From Oscillospiraceae bacterium (GTDB lineage: Bacteria > Bacillota > Clostridia > Saccharofermentanales > Fastidiosipilaceae), in NCBI GenBank assembly GCA_028704415.1, contig JAQWFM010000001.1, forward strand, positions 1 to 45,344: a stretch of DNA of 45,344 bases, in the 5' to 3' direction. Numbering within the stretch: the first letter of the stretch is position 1; every line of letters starts with the position of its first letter. The translations under genes and the position numbers were made by a program. Below the pieces are notes generated by a model, which was not told the DNA's origin, did not search any database, and saw only the letters and a program-made list of their open reading frames with translations. Of the stretch, positions 7,998 to 16,383 are shown piece after piece.

Positions 7998-8404
7998 ACA
8001 GTCTTCCTTCTAACTATATATATTGTTTTGCCCCTGAGCCACATCAGCACCAAAGGCAAGGCTGAGCGATAGCTTAGTTAGCTTACTCTAACTCTGGCAA
8101 AAAATCAGGCGAATTGGGTCAGACAAGCACTGTTTAGCATGAATCGGTTGCTTAAGCTACGGTCCGGCCCTGAACCGGGGCCGATATGCCCTCCGGACGC
8201 GGCGGCAGCAAAGGGGATAAAAGGATCCGCCACAGCTGCCGGCGCCTGCAGCAGAGGCGGTACGCAAAGCTGTCGCGGATTCGATCAGGGCCGTTCAGGC
8301 TCCCCCAACCGGGGCTTACCCTGACCGGAGGGCGCCAGGGTTACAGGGGCAGGGGGCAGGCTTAAGCTCTGGGGCAAAGGCCGGCGTGCGCGGTTTTGCG
8401 GCGC
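7998..8404. other. Intergenic region upstream of rpsD
   Basis: About 400 bp without a credible gene. It is the leader/promoter side of rpsD (minus strand) and the 3' side of sodA. The sequence next to rpsD is AT-rich (8000-8120). The distal part is GC-rich and capable of nested pairing, for example GTCCGG at 8162-8167 with CCGGAC at 8192-8198. Stand-alone rpsD genes in Firmicutes are often autoregulated by an mRNA leader that binds S4. I cannot confirm such a structure here by eye. Confidence 0.35.
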
Positions 8405-9019
8405 TCAGGCCTGGCGGAAGCGGTAATTTTTTTCTGCCTGCGGCCAGGACACAATTTGCCAGAAAGCTTCAATATAGGCGGGGCGCTTGTTTTGATACTG
8501 AAGGTAGTAAGCGTGCTCCCAGACATCCAGCCCAATGACCGGATGCAGCCCTTCCATTAAGGGGCTGTCCTGATTGGCTGTAGAATAAACTGTCAGCCGG
8601 CCGGCTTTATCGGTGGCCAGCCAGGCCCAGCCGCTGCCAAAGCGGGTCGCGGCGGCCTGCTCAAACTGCGTTTTAAAAGCTGCCAGACTGCCAAAATCGC
8701 GGTCAATGGCCTGAGCCAGTTCCCCTGACGGCTGGCCGCCGCCCTGGGGGCTGAGCACCTTCCAGAAGAAGCTGTGATTAGCGTGACCGCCGCCGTTATT
8801 GCGCACCGCTGTGCGGATTGCCTCCGGCACCGCAGCCAGATCTTTGATCAGGTCATAAACCGATTTTTGCTCCAGCTCCGGATAATCCTTAATGGCCGCG
8901 TTGACCTTGTCAATATAGGCCTGATGATGGCGCGTATGATGTATCTCCATGGTCCGGGCGTCAATATACGGCTCCAGGGCATTGTATGCGTAATCCAGGG
9001 GGGGCAGTTGATAAGCCAT
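8405..9019 (-). CDS. sodA: Superoxide dismutase, Mn/Fe family (manganese-type signature)
   Basis: Converts superoxide to hydrogen peroxide and oxygen in the cytosol. The 204-residue protein has the four metal ligands in standard settings: His in [14 protein letters not shown], His in [14 protein letters not shown], and Asp and His in [21 protein letters not shown] together with TANQDSPL (Gln in the second half) is the pattern of Mn-preferring enzymes rather than Fe-SOD. ATG at 9019 is chosen over an upstream in-frame start because AGGAG lies seven bases ahead and the product then begins [17 protein letters not shown], the usual SOD N-terminus. It is a single gene and suggests exposure to oxygen. 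Confidence 0.96.
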   Translation of the reverse strand: MAYQLPPLDYAYNALEPYIDARTMEIHHTRHHQAYIDKVNAAIKDYPELEQKSVYDLIKDLAAVPEAIRTAVRNNGGGHANHSFFWKVLSPQGGGQPSGELAQAIDRDFGSLAAFKTQFEQAAATRFGSGWAWLATDKAGRLTVYSTANQDSPLMEGLHPVIGLDVWEHAYYLQYQNKRPAYIEAFWQIVSWPQAEKNYRFRQA

Positions 9020-9182
9020 AATAATATCTCCTCTGTATAGTCTGCCTGCCGCGTCCCCCACCGCAGCTTTGAGCTGCCGGGAGGGCAAAGCGGGCGCTTG
9101 GCTGTTTTGTTTTAGTCTATACGGAAGATATAGCTGCCGGCAGTAACGTCAGTTACCTATCGCTAACCGCCTGTAGCTGTCC

Positions 9183-10130
9183 TTACACGTGATGGTAAAA
9201 TTCGTGTCCGTCATATAAAAAGACCCCCTGCGCGGCGCCGGCCCGATGGCCCAGGCTCAGCCAGTCTGCATAAGCGCGCTGCAAACCGGTCTGCCGCGGC
9301 AGCAAGCTTGGATCCAGCTGATAGTCCGCGCCAAAAATCCGCCAGCCATCCGCAAAAGCCGGATCCTCTTCCTGGCGGATAACTTCATAATCGGACATAA
9401 AGTCTCTGATATTACTGGACGGCGGCAAAAACAGGCGGTGCTCCGGAAACAGCAGCCAGGAGTGGCAGGTAAAGGCTATGACCTCAGTCTGCCAGCGCGG
9501 CCGGTAAAAATCATAGGCCAGCCGGTATGACTGCAGACGGTCTTCTTTAGTCAGCGGGCCGGCTGAGGGGATATGCAGATTCAGGACCGGATCGCCTTGC
9601 CGAACCGTCCAGTTTTTATAGGTATAGTCCGGCTCCGGAAATTCCTTGACCTCATATTGAAAACGGCCTAAAGCAAAGCGTTCCAGGCGGTAAAATTCCG
9701 GGTACCAAAACAGGACAAACGTGCCCCAGTCCCCCTTAACCTGCCAGCACTCCAGCAATTTGTAACGCAGATCCCGGAGGCTTGCCAGATACAGCTGACT
9801 ACCATAGCCTTGCCCCAGATAGCGAAGATACAACGGTTTAGCCGCCGCCAGCAACAGGAGCATATCGGCCCGCCGGGCAGTCACGGCCAGCGGAGCGGTC
9901 AGCTGATGCAATTCAGCCTGAAGATCGGCCTCCAGATCCTGATAGTCCCCGATCAGGAAACGCCGGGCCAGGCGTTCAAAGGCCTGACCTGCAGCCGGGC
10001 TGGCCTGCAGGGACTGCCAGTCCCGCTGCAAGGCAGTCTGAGCCTGCTGCGGAAAGTCCAGCGCCTGCATCAACGTCCTGATATAAAGGCCTGTGTCAGG
10101 TTGCCTTGCCAGTGATTTCCAGTCTGTCAT
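9183..10130 (-). CDS. GNAT-like acyltransferase-domain protein, substrate unknown
   Basis: This 315-residue protein matches the two-domain layout of a family found in Firmicutes: an N-terminal helical domain and a GNAT-like C-terminal fold. Recognisable segments are WGTFVLFWYPEFYRLERFALGRFQYE, VLNLHIPSAGPLTKE, FTCHSWLLFPEH and NIRDFMSDYEV. Its substrate is not known to me. ATG at 10130 is preferred over the ATG two codons upstream because AGGAGG is then six bases away; the earlier ATG would abut the site directly. No signal peptide or membrane segment is present. It is divergent from the NCS2 permease gene with a 220-bp gap and is not obviously in an operon. Confidence 0.75.
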   Translation of the reverse strand: MTDWKSLARQPDTGLYIRTLMQALDFPQQAQTALQRDWQSLQASPAAGQAFERLARRFLIGDYQDLEADLQAELHQLTAPLAVTARRADMLLLLAAAKPLYLRYLGQGYGSQLYLASLRDLRYKLLECWQVKGDWGTFVLFWYPEFYRLERFALGRFQYEVKEFPEPDYTYKNWTVRQGDPVLNLHIPSAGPLTKEDRLQSYRLAYDFYRPRWQTEVIAFTCHSWLLFPEHRLFLPPSSNIRDFMSDYEVIRQEEDPAFADGWRIFGADYQLDPSLLPRQTGLQRAYADWLSLGHRAGAAQGVFLYDGHEFYHHV

Positions 10131-10237
10131 ATCCATCCTCCTGATCCGACCTTCCTCAAGTTCTGCGTAAGCAGGGGAGGATCGGTTGATATTCGTTTAT
10201 ATTTTAAGGGATTAGCTCTGATTTGTGCCGGCAAAAT

Positions 10238-10269
10238 CCGCCGGTTTCATAAATACCCGCCGGTTTCAT
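10238..10269 (+). repeat. 13-bp direct repeat upstream of permease promoter
   Basis: CCGCCGGTTTCAT occurs exactly twice, at 10238-10250 and 10257-10269, with a start-to-start distance of 19 bp. It ends 13 bp before the -35 element of the NCS2 permease promoter, a position typical of an activator or repressor binding site. Confidence 0.6.
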
Positions 10270-10282
10270 GCCGTTCCGGTCA

Positions 10283-10310
10283 TTGACAAGCAGGTCTCCC
10301 TCTGTAGAAT
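10283..10310 (+). promoter_or_regulatory. Sigma-A-type promoter of the NCS2 permease gene
   Basis: TTGACA at 10283-10288, a 16-bp spacer and TAGAAT at 10305-10310 form a near-consensus housekeeping promoter. The predicted start site is about 37 bases ahead of the ATG, with AAGGAG at 10341-10346. The leader is short, leaving little room for a riboswitch. Confidence 0.75.
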
Positions 10311-10353
10311 AATAAAAGATTCGTGAACAATCTTTGAATAAAGGAGTATATTT

Positions 10354-11724
10354 ATGTCTCAAAAACGGACCCAGGGACCTGTCATCGGCTATTTGCCAGA
10401 TGAAACCCCCTCCATTGGCAAGCTGATCATTTTTGCGTTTCAGCAAATCCTGGTCATGTTCCCCGCTACGGTAACCGTAGCGCTGCTGACTGGCTTTCAC
10501 GTCAATACCACCATTTTTGCCAGCGGCCTGTCCACCCTCTGCTTTTTATTGGTAACCCGCGGCCGGATTCCCCTGTATTACGGATCCAGTTTTTCTTACA
10601 TCGCCGCCATCAGCCTGATTACCGGCGCGGCTTATGGCCAGGTAGCGCCGGACGCTCTGATATCTGAGGCTCAGTTTGGCATCATTTGCTCCGGGGTCGT
10701 TTCCATTGTCGCCGGTCTGATTGTGTCTCGCTTTGGTATGGATAAAATTGAAAAGGTCCTGCCACCCACGGTCACCGGTTCCATCGCAATCGTCATCGGC
10801 ATATCGCTGGCCGGTACGGCCATGACCAGCGCCGGCGGCTTTGATGCCGCTACCGGAACCACCAGTGGCAAAGCCTGGCTTGCCGCTCTGGTAACGCTCC
10901 TGGCCACCGTCATTTTTTCAGTCTATCTCAAGGGTTTCTGGGCCCAGCTCCCCATCCTTTTAGGCATCCTGGTCGGGTACCTGGTCAGCATCCCGCTGGG
11001 GCTGATTGACTTTGGCAGCATTTTTGCCGGACCGGCCATTGATGTGCCTCACTTTACGCTGCCCACGCCCAACGCCAGAGCGGTGCTGGCCATCATGCCC
11101 ATAGCCATTGCCACCATCCCGGAATCAACCGCGCACTTGTTCCAGCTGGACATTTATGTTAATGATTTGGCTGCCAAAAAAGGCCGCAAGCCTTTTGCGA
11201 TCGCGGATAAACTGGGCCTGAACCTGATTGGTGACGGTATCGGAGACATGGTTTCCGCGCTGGTGGGCGGACCGGCCGGCACCAACTACGGTGAAAATAT
11301 TTCCACCATGGCCATCACTAAAAACTTTTCAGTCAGAATGCTGGGCGTCGCGGCAATCCTGTCCATGCTGCTTTCGTTTTTTCAGCCCCTGTCCAACGCC
11401 ATCAGTTCGGTGCCCAGCGCGGTGATTAACGGCGCCTGTATTTTCCTGTTTGGCGTGATCGCCGCACAGGGTATCGCGATTATGGTGAACAAAAATGTGG
11501 ACTTGTTCAGCGCCAGAAACCTGAGCGTTATTTCCATCATTCTGGTCGTAGGCCTGGGCGGCCATTATGGCTTTCCGGATAACGCCATCCCCATTTTAGG
11601 CGCCAAAATCCCGGCCATCGCCTTTGCGGCCATTGTGGGTATTCTCCTGAATCTGCTGCTGTCTATCGGCGATTTCATTAAAGACCGCCGGCAGCAAAGC
11701 ACACAGGCCGGGAGCCGGAGCTGA
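10354..11724 (+). CDS. NCS2-family nucleobase (uracil/xanthine) permease
   Basis: A 456-residue polytopic membrane protein of the nucleobase:cation symporter-2 family, which imports uracil, xanthine or uric acid with protons. Family signatures are AFQQILVMFPATVTVALLTGF (TM1), YYGSSFSYIAAI in the substrate region (TM3), and ATIPESTAHLFQLDIYVN, which contains the conserved Glu of TM8. GDGIGDMVSALVGGPAGTNYGENIS covers the TM10 loop. The last of these is closest to uracil permeases (UraA/PyrP). It has its own strong promoter and is not joined to pyrimidine genes, although pyrG and a dCMP-deaminase-like gene occur elsewhere in the window. A 13-bp direct repeat upstream suggests specific regulation. 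Confidence 0.93.
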   Translation: MSQKRTQGPVIGYLPDETPSIGKLIIFAFQQILVMFPATVTVALLTGFHVNTTIFASGLSTLCFLLVTRGRIPLYYGSSFSYIAAISLITGAAYGQVAPDALISEAQFGIICSGVVSIVAGLIVSRFGMDKIEKVLPPTVTGSIAIVIGISLAGTAMTSAGGFDAATGTTSGKAWLAALVTLLATVIFSVYLKGFWAQLPILLGILVGYLVSIPLGLIDFGSIFAGPAIDVPHFTLPTPNARAVLAIMPIAIATIPESTAHLFQLDIYVNDLAAKKGRKPFAIADKLGLNLIGDGIGDMVSALVGGPAGTNYGENISTMAITKNFSVRMLGVAAILSMLLSFFQPLSNAISSVPSAVINGACIFLFGVIAAQGIAIMVNKNVDLFSARNLSVISIILVVGLGGHYGFPDNAIPILGAKIPAIAFAAIVGILLNLLLSIGDFIKDRRQQSTQAGSRS

Positions 11725-11846
11725 AATCGCCGGCTAAGGCTTGGGCCGGCGGGTATTGCTTGGGTCGGCGGTCCCCTCTTCCGGCTGCAGCCACCTGAAG
11801 CCAGGCACCGGCAATATGGTACACTGTCATCAATCAGGTCCGCTGT

Positions 11847-11878
11847 CCTGAGCCCCGGGGCTTAGCGCCAGGCTCAGG
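11847..11878 (+). repeat. Inverted repeat in the nfeD leader
   Basis: CCTGAGCC (11847-11854) and GGCTCAGG (11871-11878) form perfect 8-bp arms around 16 bases that themselves begin with a CCGGGG palindromic core. It lies 16 bases ahead of the nfeD ribosome binding site. It could be a terminator remnant of the permease gene or an mRNA leader hairpin. Confidence 0.4.
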
Positions 11879-11909
11879 CAGGCTATGTTTCGAAAGGAGG
11901 GCCGGGGAT

Positions 11910-12377
11910 TTGAACTATTTTTGGATTGCGCTGGCGGTCATCATGCTGGTGCTGGAGTTGCTGACACCCGGAAATCTGATTTTTGTCTGGTTTGCGGTGG
12001 GGGCGCTGGGAGGTCTGGCCGCCCGAGCGCTGGGAGCCGGGCTGCCGCTGCAGATTATAGTCTTTGCCGCCGTCAGCTTGGTTTCCCTGCTGTTAGCCCG
12101 CCGTTTTTTATGGAAAAAGCTGCAGACCAGGCCTGTGGCTACCAATGCCGACCGGCTGATCGGACGCACGTTCAGCCTTTCCCAGACCTTAACCCAGGAC
12201 AGCAATGTGCGGGAAACCATGGAAGGGGATTCCTGGCTGCTGGCCCCGCTGGATAATCAAACGATCCCGGCCGGTACCCTGGTGCGGGTTGACCATCTGT
12301 CTGGCGTCCGGCTGGTCGTCACCCCCGTCGCCCCAGTCAAACAAGCCACCGGCCCCGCCGCCGCCCCGCGGTCATAG
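11910..12377 (+). CDS. NfeD-family membrane protein
   Basis: A 155-residue NfeD-type protein with three to four transmembrane helices in the first 75 residues (FWIALAVIMLVLELLTPG, then LIFVWFAVGALGGLAARAL and LQIIVFAAVSLVSLLLARRFLW). A C-terminal OB-fold-like domain follows (RLIGRTFSLSQTL, GTLVRVDHLSGVRLVV). The ELLTPG segment at the end of TM1 is characteristic. NfeD proteins partner with SPFH/stomatin proteins in membrane microdomain organisation and membrane-stress responses, and an SPFH gene follows 28 bp downstream. The start is an unusual TTG at 11910, chosen because AAAGGAGG (11893-11900) sits nine bases upstream and the product begins at TM1. Confidence 0.9.
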   Translation: MNYFWIALAVIMLVLELLTPGNLIFVWFAVGALGGLAARALGAGLPLQIIVFAAVSLVSLLLARRFLWKKLQTRPVATNADRLIGRTFSLSQTLTQDSNVRETMEGDSWLLAPLDNQTIPAGTLVRVDHLSGVRLVVTPVAPVKQATGPAAAPRS

Positions 12378-12405
12378 GCGGATTTATCAATAAGGAGCAA
12401 TAAGT

Positions 12406-13395
12406 ATGATTAGGTTTAGCCTTCCCCCCGTGTCATTGGCCGCCATAGGTGGTGGCTTGATGGTAGCCGTTGTTATCGTGGTATTAGTGGTGCTGCTGAT
12501 TCGCTATTGTGTCAGAATTGTGCCGCAGTCACACACTTATGTTATTGAACGCCTGGGTACTTACAGCCGGACCATGCAGCCGGGCCTCAACATCGTCCTG
12601 CCCTTTTTTGACCGCATCGTCCGCAAGGTTACCATGATGGAGATAGTGCAGGACTTTAAGCCTCAGCCTTGTATTACCAAAGACAATGTCACGATTCTGG
12701 TAGACACCGTAGTCTATTCACAAATAATGGATCCTAAATTGTTTTGCTATGGTATCCAGAATCCTGATGCCGCTATTGAAAATCTCTGTTCCACCACCCT
12801 GCGCAACATTGTCGGCGGGCTGGAGCTGGATGAGGCGCTGACCAGCCGTGACTTTATCAACAGCCGAATCCGTGAGGAATTGGATGAGGCGACCGATGCC
12901 TGGGGCATTAAAATCAAACGGGTTGAGATCAAAAACCTGGAACCGCCGCGGGAAATCCAGGCGGCCATGGAAAAACAGATGAAGGCTGAGCGGGAGAAGC
13001 GGGAAATGATCCTGCGCGCGGAAGGCGAGCGGCAAAGTGCCGTGCTGACCGCCCAAGGCCAAAAAGAGGCCGCCATTTTGAACGCGGAAGCGGAAAAAGC
13101 CTCCAAGATCCTGGCGGCGGAAGCCTCAAAAGAAGCTCAGATTCGCGAGGCGGAAGGTCAGGCACAGGCGATCAGAGATATATATGAAGCGCAGGTCTTT
13201 GGTATCAACCAGATCAATCAGGCCAGCCCTGATCCGGCTTACCTTCAGCTGGAAGCGCTGAAGGCGCTGGAAAAGGTAGCAGACGGTCGGGCGACCAAGC
13301 TGATTATTCCGTCTGAGCTGCAAAATCTCAGCGGCCTGCTGGCCTCAGCGCAGGCGGTGCTGAGCCCGGCGCCCGACGGCTCACCGGCAGAGTAA
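12406..13395 (+). CDS. SPFH/band 7 (stomatin/paraslipin-type) membrane protein
   Basis: This 329-residue protein has one N-terminal membrane segment (residues about 10-38) and an SPFH/PHB domain (VPQSHTYVIERLGTYSRTMQPGLNIVLPFFDRI, later TVVYSQIMDPKLFCYGI and LRNIVGGLELDEALTSR). A long Ala/Glu-rich coiled coil follows (residues about 185-255, with AEGERQSAVLTAQGQ and AEKASKILAAEASKEAQI), then a short C-terminal tail. It belongs to the paraslipin/QmcA branch, which forms ring-shaped oligomers on the inner membrane and works with NfeD proteins and membrane proteases. It lies in an operon with nfeD, and AAGGAG lies ahead of the ATG. A strong hairpin follows it. Confidence 0.93.
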   Translation: MIRFSLPPVSLAAIGGGLMVAVVIVVLVVLLIRYCVRIVPQSHTYVIERLGTYSRTMQPGLNIVLPFFDRIVRKVTMMEIVQDFKPQPCITKDNVTILVDTVVYSQIMDPKLFCYGIQNPDAAIENLCSTTLRNIVGGLELDEALTSRDFINSRIREELDEATDAWGIKIKRVEIKNLEPPREIQAAMEKQMKAEREKREMILRAEGERQSAVLTAQGQKEAAILNAEAEKASKILAAEASKEAQIREAEGQAQAIRDIYEAQVFGINQINQASPDPAYLQLEALKALEKVADGRATKLIIPSELQNLSGLLASAQAVLSPAPDGSPAE

Positions 13396-13452
13396 GCGCA
13401 GCGTCCGGCTTTTTCCCCCGGCACAGTCCGGGAGCGGATCAATGACTTTTTC

Positions 13453-13498
13453 ACACAAAGGCGACAGGACTGGGTTCTGTCGCTTTTGTGTATTTTTT
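13453..13498 (+). terminator. Rho-independent terminator after the SPFH gene
   Basis: A 15-bp stem (13453-13467 with 13477-13491, one G-U pair, 9-nt loop, core GGCGACAG/CTGTCGCT) is followed directly by ATTTTTTG. It ends the nfeD-SPFH transcription unit. Confidence 0.85.
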
Positions 13499-13662
13499 GC
13501 TTATTCTCATGCCTGCTTATACGGCTTGCCCATATTATTGCCGCTTGTCACATTCGTTCTCTACAAAGCTGACGGGATCATTGATAATGTTTATAATTCT
13601 TATGTAGAACATCTCTCTGGCAATATCAGCCAGCGGGATCTTGGTTGAAAGGAGAAAAGCAT

Positions 13663-14964
13663 ATGGAATGGCTGCGCAATCTTGGCAACAACGTGCTCAA
13701 TGCCATACCCGGCATACTGGCCGCAATCCTGATTTTGGTGGTAGCTTATCTGGTTGCCTCCCTGGCTCGCTGGTTGCTGATCAAACTACTAAAGGCGCTC
13801 AGGCTGGAAGAAAAAATCAACCGGGCCGGGGTAACTGACAACAGCAGGGGCAATACCCTTACCTATCTGGGTAAGCTGGTCTTTATTATCGTCTTTATCC
13901 TCTTTTTACCATCGGTTTTCTCCCGCTTGGGTTTAAGCGCCGTGGCCGAACCGATAACCTCTATGGTCAGTGCGATTTTAGCCTTCATTCCTAACATTCT
14001 GGCGACCGTGCTGATCTTGCTGGTGGGCTATTTTGTGGCTAAGGTGATCCGGCAGTTGCTCGAACCCCTGCTGCGGCGCCTGGGCGTAGACAAAATCCAG
14101 CAAAAGCACGGCCTGGCAACAGCGCCGCGCAATACGCTGTCTCATATCATCAGCTATATTGTCTTTGTCCTGATCATGATCCCGGTCATTATTGCGGCGC
14201 TGGAAGCGCTGAAAATCCGGGCGATTTCTGAACCGGCCATCCTGATGCTGGATACCATTTTCGGTTTTGTCCCCCAGATTTTAGCCGCCGCGGTTTTGAT
14301 CGGCCTGGGCATTTATGTGGGCAAAATCATCGGCCGGCTGCTGACGGAGCTTTTAACCGGTATCGGTCTGGATAAATATTCCGCCAGGCTTGATCCGGAA
14401 CACCGGGTCATCCGCAGCAGTTTTTCGCTGTCCCGTTTTATCGGGCTGCTGGTCCAGGTTCTGATTGTCCTCTTTTTTACGGTTGAAGGCTTAAACGTCA
14501 TCCAGCTGGATGTTCTGCAGACCATCGGGGCCGCCGTTATAGCCTACCTGCCCAATGTTTTAGGGGCGGTGCTGATTCTGGCTGCCGCTTACTTTTTTGC
14601 CAGCTGGCTGCAGCTTAAGCTCACGGAAAAACTGTCCGGCGGACGGACTATCGGGCTCCTGACCAAAACCGTCATCCTGATTATTGCTGTATTTATGGTT
14701 CTGGATCAGTTGAAACTGGGCAGCGGCGTAATCAATTATGTCCTGTTACTGGTCATAGCCGGCGCTGCGCTGGCCTTTGCGCTGGCCTTTGGTCTGGGCG
14801 GCCGCGACTTTGCCCGACACTACCTGAATAAAGCAGAAACTAAACTGGATGATATTAAGCCACAGGATCCGGCGGCCCAGGCCCCCGTCGCTCCCTATAA
14901 AACGGAAGCTGCCGAGCCGGCTGTTTCCAGTCCGGACCCTTCGGTGCAGCACCCTGAAAACTGA
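13663..14964 (+). CDS. Channel-like membrane protein of four TM-helix repeats (CmpX-like)
   Basis: This 433-residue protein consists of four repeats of about 94 residues. Each begins near a Pro at residues 16, 110, 204 and 297 and reads roughly as PxILAAxLILxxAYxVAxxxRxLL, followed by LGLDK-like ends. This is the conserved 'TM helix' repeat found in some proteins annotated as mechanosensitive channels, such as CmpX. The cytosolic beta-domain of MscS is not evident. The C-terminus (AFALAFGLGGRDFARHYL, then a Pro/Ala-rich tail) is typical of the group. It probably responds to membrane tension or helps organise the envelope. ATG at 13663 is chosen because AAAGGAG lies nine bases upstream. It sits just after the NfeD/SPFH unit, consistent with a membrane-stress theme. 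Confidence 0.85.
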   Translation: MEWLRNLGNNVLNAIPGILAAILILVVAYLVASLARWLLIKLLKALRLEEKINRAGVTDNSRGNTLTYLGKLVFIIVFILFLPSVFSRLGLSAVAEPITSMVSAILAFIPNILATVLILLVGYFVAKVIRQLLEPLLRRLGVDKIQQKHGLATAPRNTLSHIISYIVFVLIMIPVIIAALEALKIRAISEPAILMLDTIFGFVPQILAAAVLIGLGIYVGKIIGRLLTELLTGIGLDKYSARLDPEHRVIRSSFSLSRFIGLLVQVLIVLFFTVEGLNVIQLDVLQTIGAAVIAYLPNVLGAVLILAAAYFFASWLQLKLTEKLSGGRTIGLLTKTVILIIAVFMVLDQLKLGSGVINYVLLLVIAGAALAFALAFGLGGRDFARHYLNKAETKLDDIKPQDPAAQAPVAPYKTEAAEPAVSSPDPSVQHPEN

Positions 14965-15007
14965 CGGCACTGTAACCTGCTCAGCTTACCTCTCTGATAT
15001 TTGCCCC

Positions 15008-15042
15008 AAGGCCGCTGCCATGCCCAAGCATGCAGCGGCCTT
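15008..15042 (+). terminator. Terminator-like hairpin after the TM-repeat gene
   Basis: AAGGCCGCTGC (15008-15018) pairs perfectly with GCAGCGGCCTT (15032-15042). Inner CATGC/GCATG pairing extends the stem. The tail after it is only weakly T-rich, so efficiency is uncertain. Confidence 0.6.
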
Positions 15043-15146
15043 CCTGATCTGGGAACAGACAGGCCGGTTGTGCTAAAATAAGCACAGCTATCCCTTCGTC
15101 TGTTAACTCCGGGCTGCGCTAAATCAGCCGTGAAATGAGGCGCCAT

Positions 15147-15800
15147 ATGAGTCAACTGAAAAGCAAATCCTGGTTTGGCCGCCGTAAGTCATTATCCCAG
15201 CAGCCACCAGCTGACCGGGTACAGGTTGCCGCTCCGCCTGAGGAGACCGCGGCGGCCGCGGCGGCCGCCAATCCCGTAGGCCGGGGAATTAAAGCGTTAT
15301 TCAAGGCCTACCCGGGGGAATTTCGCTATGATAGTCAGAATCTTTACTTTGGCCGGGAAAAACCGGCCCGGTCTTCGGTTACCGGAGCCCTCCTGGCTTT
15401 TGCCGCGGCCGTTTTACTTGTCTTGTTAAGTATTTATCTTTACCGCAGCGTGCAGCTGCTCTGGTTAATTTTCTTTGGTATCTGGGCGTTCCTGGCCGTC
15501 TTTTTTGGCATCTTTTTGCTGCGCTACCGCCATATGGTCCGGTTTGACCGCCGTTCCGCCTGCGTCTATATCATCGGCCGCCGGGATGCGGTGCGCTTTG
15601 CTGAATTTAATGAAATCCGCCATTTCAAGCAGACGGATCAGCTGTTCAACGGCAAGTACCGCGCGACCACCCTCAGCGCCGTCAACCAGGACAATGAAGA
15701 GTTGCCGCTGATTACCTTTGACAAGCATCGCGTTCCCCCGGATTATGCGGAAACCGTGAACCGCTTGCTCTGGTCCTGGCTTAAAGCCGGACCGGCTTAA
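15147..15800 (+). CDS. Two-helix membrane protein of unknown function
   Basis: I do not recognise a family. The product (about 217 residues) has a basic, Ala-rich N-terminal tail with an alanine tract around residues 32-42. Two adjacent membrane helices (about residues 74-95 and 98-122: LLAFAAAVLLVLLSIYLY and LLWLIFFGIWAFLAVFFGIFLL) follow. The cytosolic C-terminal domain starts RHMVRFDRRSACVYIIGRRDAVRFAEFNEI. Its short beta-rich look recalls PH-like membrane proteins that follow two TM helices, but this is only a suggestion. ATG at 15147 is preferred to one four codons upstream because GAGG lies six bases before it. It precedes the Nudix gene on the same strand. Confidence 0.65.
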   Translation: MSQLKSKSWFGRRKSLSQQPPADRVQVAAPPEETAAAAAAANPVGRGIKALFKAYPGEFRYDSQNLYFGREKPARSSVTGALLAFAAAVLLVLLSIYLYRSVQLLWLIFFGIWAFLAVFFGIFLLRYRHMVRFDRRSACVYIIGRRDAVRFAEFNEIRHFKQTDQLFNGKYRATTLSAVNQDNEELPLITFDKHRVPPDYAETVNRLLWSWLKAGPA

Positions 15801-15914
15801 GTCCAGATCCGCAACCGTCCCCCCGTGCCGCCCGGGGCCCGCACCGGCAGGCGGCGGACCTGCTCCAGACGAGATTTGGGCGACCGGGGATTTAAAGCAA
15901 TAAGGAATGGAAAC

Positions 15915-16382
15915 ATGGGTTATATCATGGATTTGCGCCGGCTGCTGGGGCATCGCCCCTTATTGCAGTGCGGCGCCAGTGTGATTGCAGAGGACAGCCA
16001 CGGCCGGATTTTACTGCAGCTGCGGCAGGATAACGGCAGCTGGGCCTATGCCGGCGGATCAGTGGAGCTGGATGAAACAGTGGAGGACGCCGCGCGCCGG
16101 GAGTTTTTTGAGGAAACAGGGCTGCAGGCCGGCCAATTGGAGCTGCTGGGCGTGTTTTCCGGTCCCCGGATGCATTTTGTCTACCCCAATGGCGATGAGG
16201 TCTCCAACATAGATCTGGTCTATGTTTGCCGGGATTGGCAGGGCCAGTTGCATAAGGATCCCGCAGAAGTTTTAAAACTGGATTTTTTCAGACCTGACGC
16301 CTTACCCCGGCCACTGTTTCAGGCTAATTTGCCCGCCTTGCAGGTTTATTTAAATCAGCGGGGCTACAGTCTCCCGCAGTGA
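15915..16382 (+). CDS. Nudix-family hydrolase
   Basis: This 155-residue protein carries a complete Nudix box: GGSVELDETVEDAARREFFEETGL matches Gx5Ex7REUxEExGU, with the REFFEE acidic residues that bind magnesium. Such enzymes hydrolyse nucleoside diphosphates linked to another group. YPNGDEVSNIDLVYVCRD resembles the ADP-ribose-pyrophosphatase/MutT-like group with unknown substrate common in Firmicutes. ATG at 15915 has AAGGA eight bases upstream; an open frame extends 30 codons further but without a binding site, so I exclude it. It probably forms a unit with the unknown membrane protein upstream. Confidence 0.9.
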   Translation: MGYIMDLRRLLGHRPLLQCGASVIAEDSHGRILLQLRQDNGSWAYAGGSVELDETVEDAARREFFEETGLQAGQLELLGVFSGPRMHFVYPNGDEVSNIDLVYVCRDWQGQLHKDPAEVLKLDFFRPDALPRPLFQANLPALQVYLNQRGYSLPQ

Positions 16383-16383
16383 G

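Noticed and set aside
8139-8324. Small open frame upstream of rpsD
   Set aside because: No start signal and GC-driven composition; the region is better read as non-coding.
13442-13648. Small plus-strand open frame of 68 codons after the SPFH gene
   Set aside because: It contains the strong terminator hairpin (13453-13491) and lacks a ribosome binding site.
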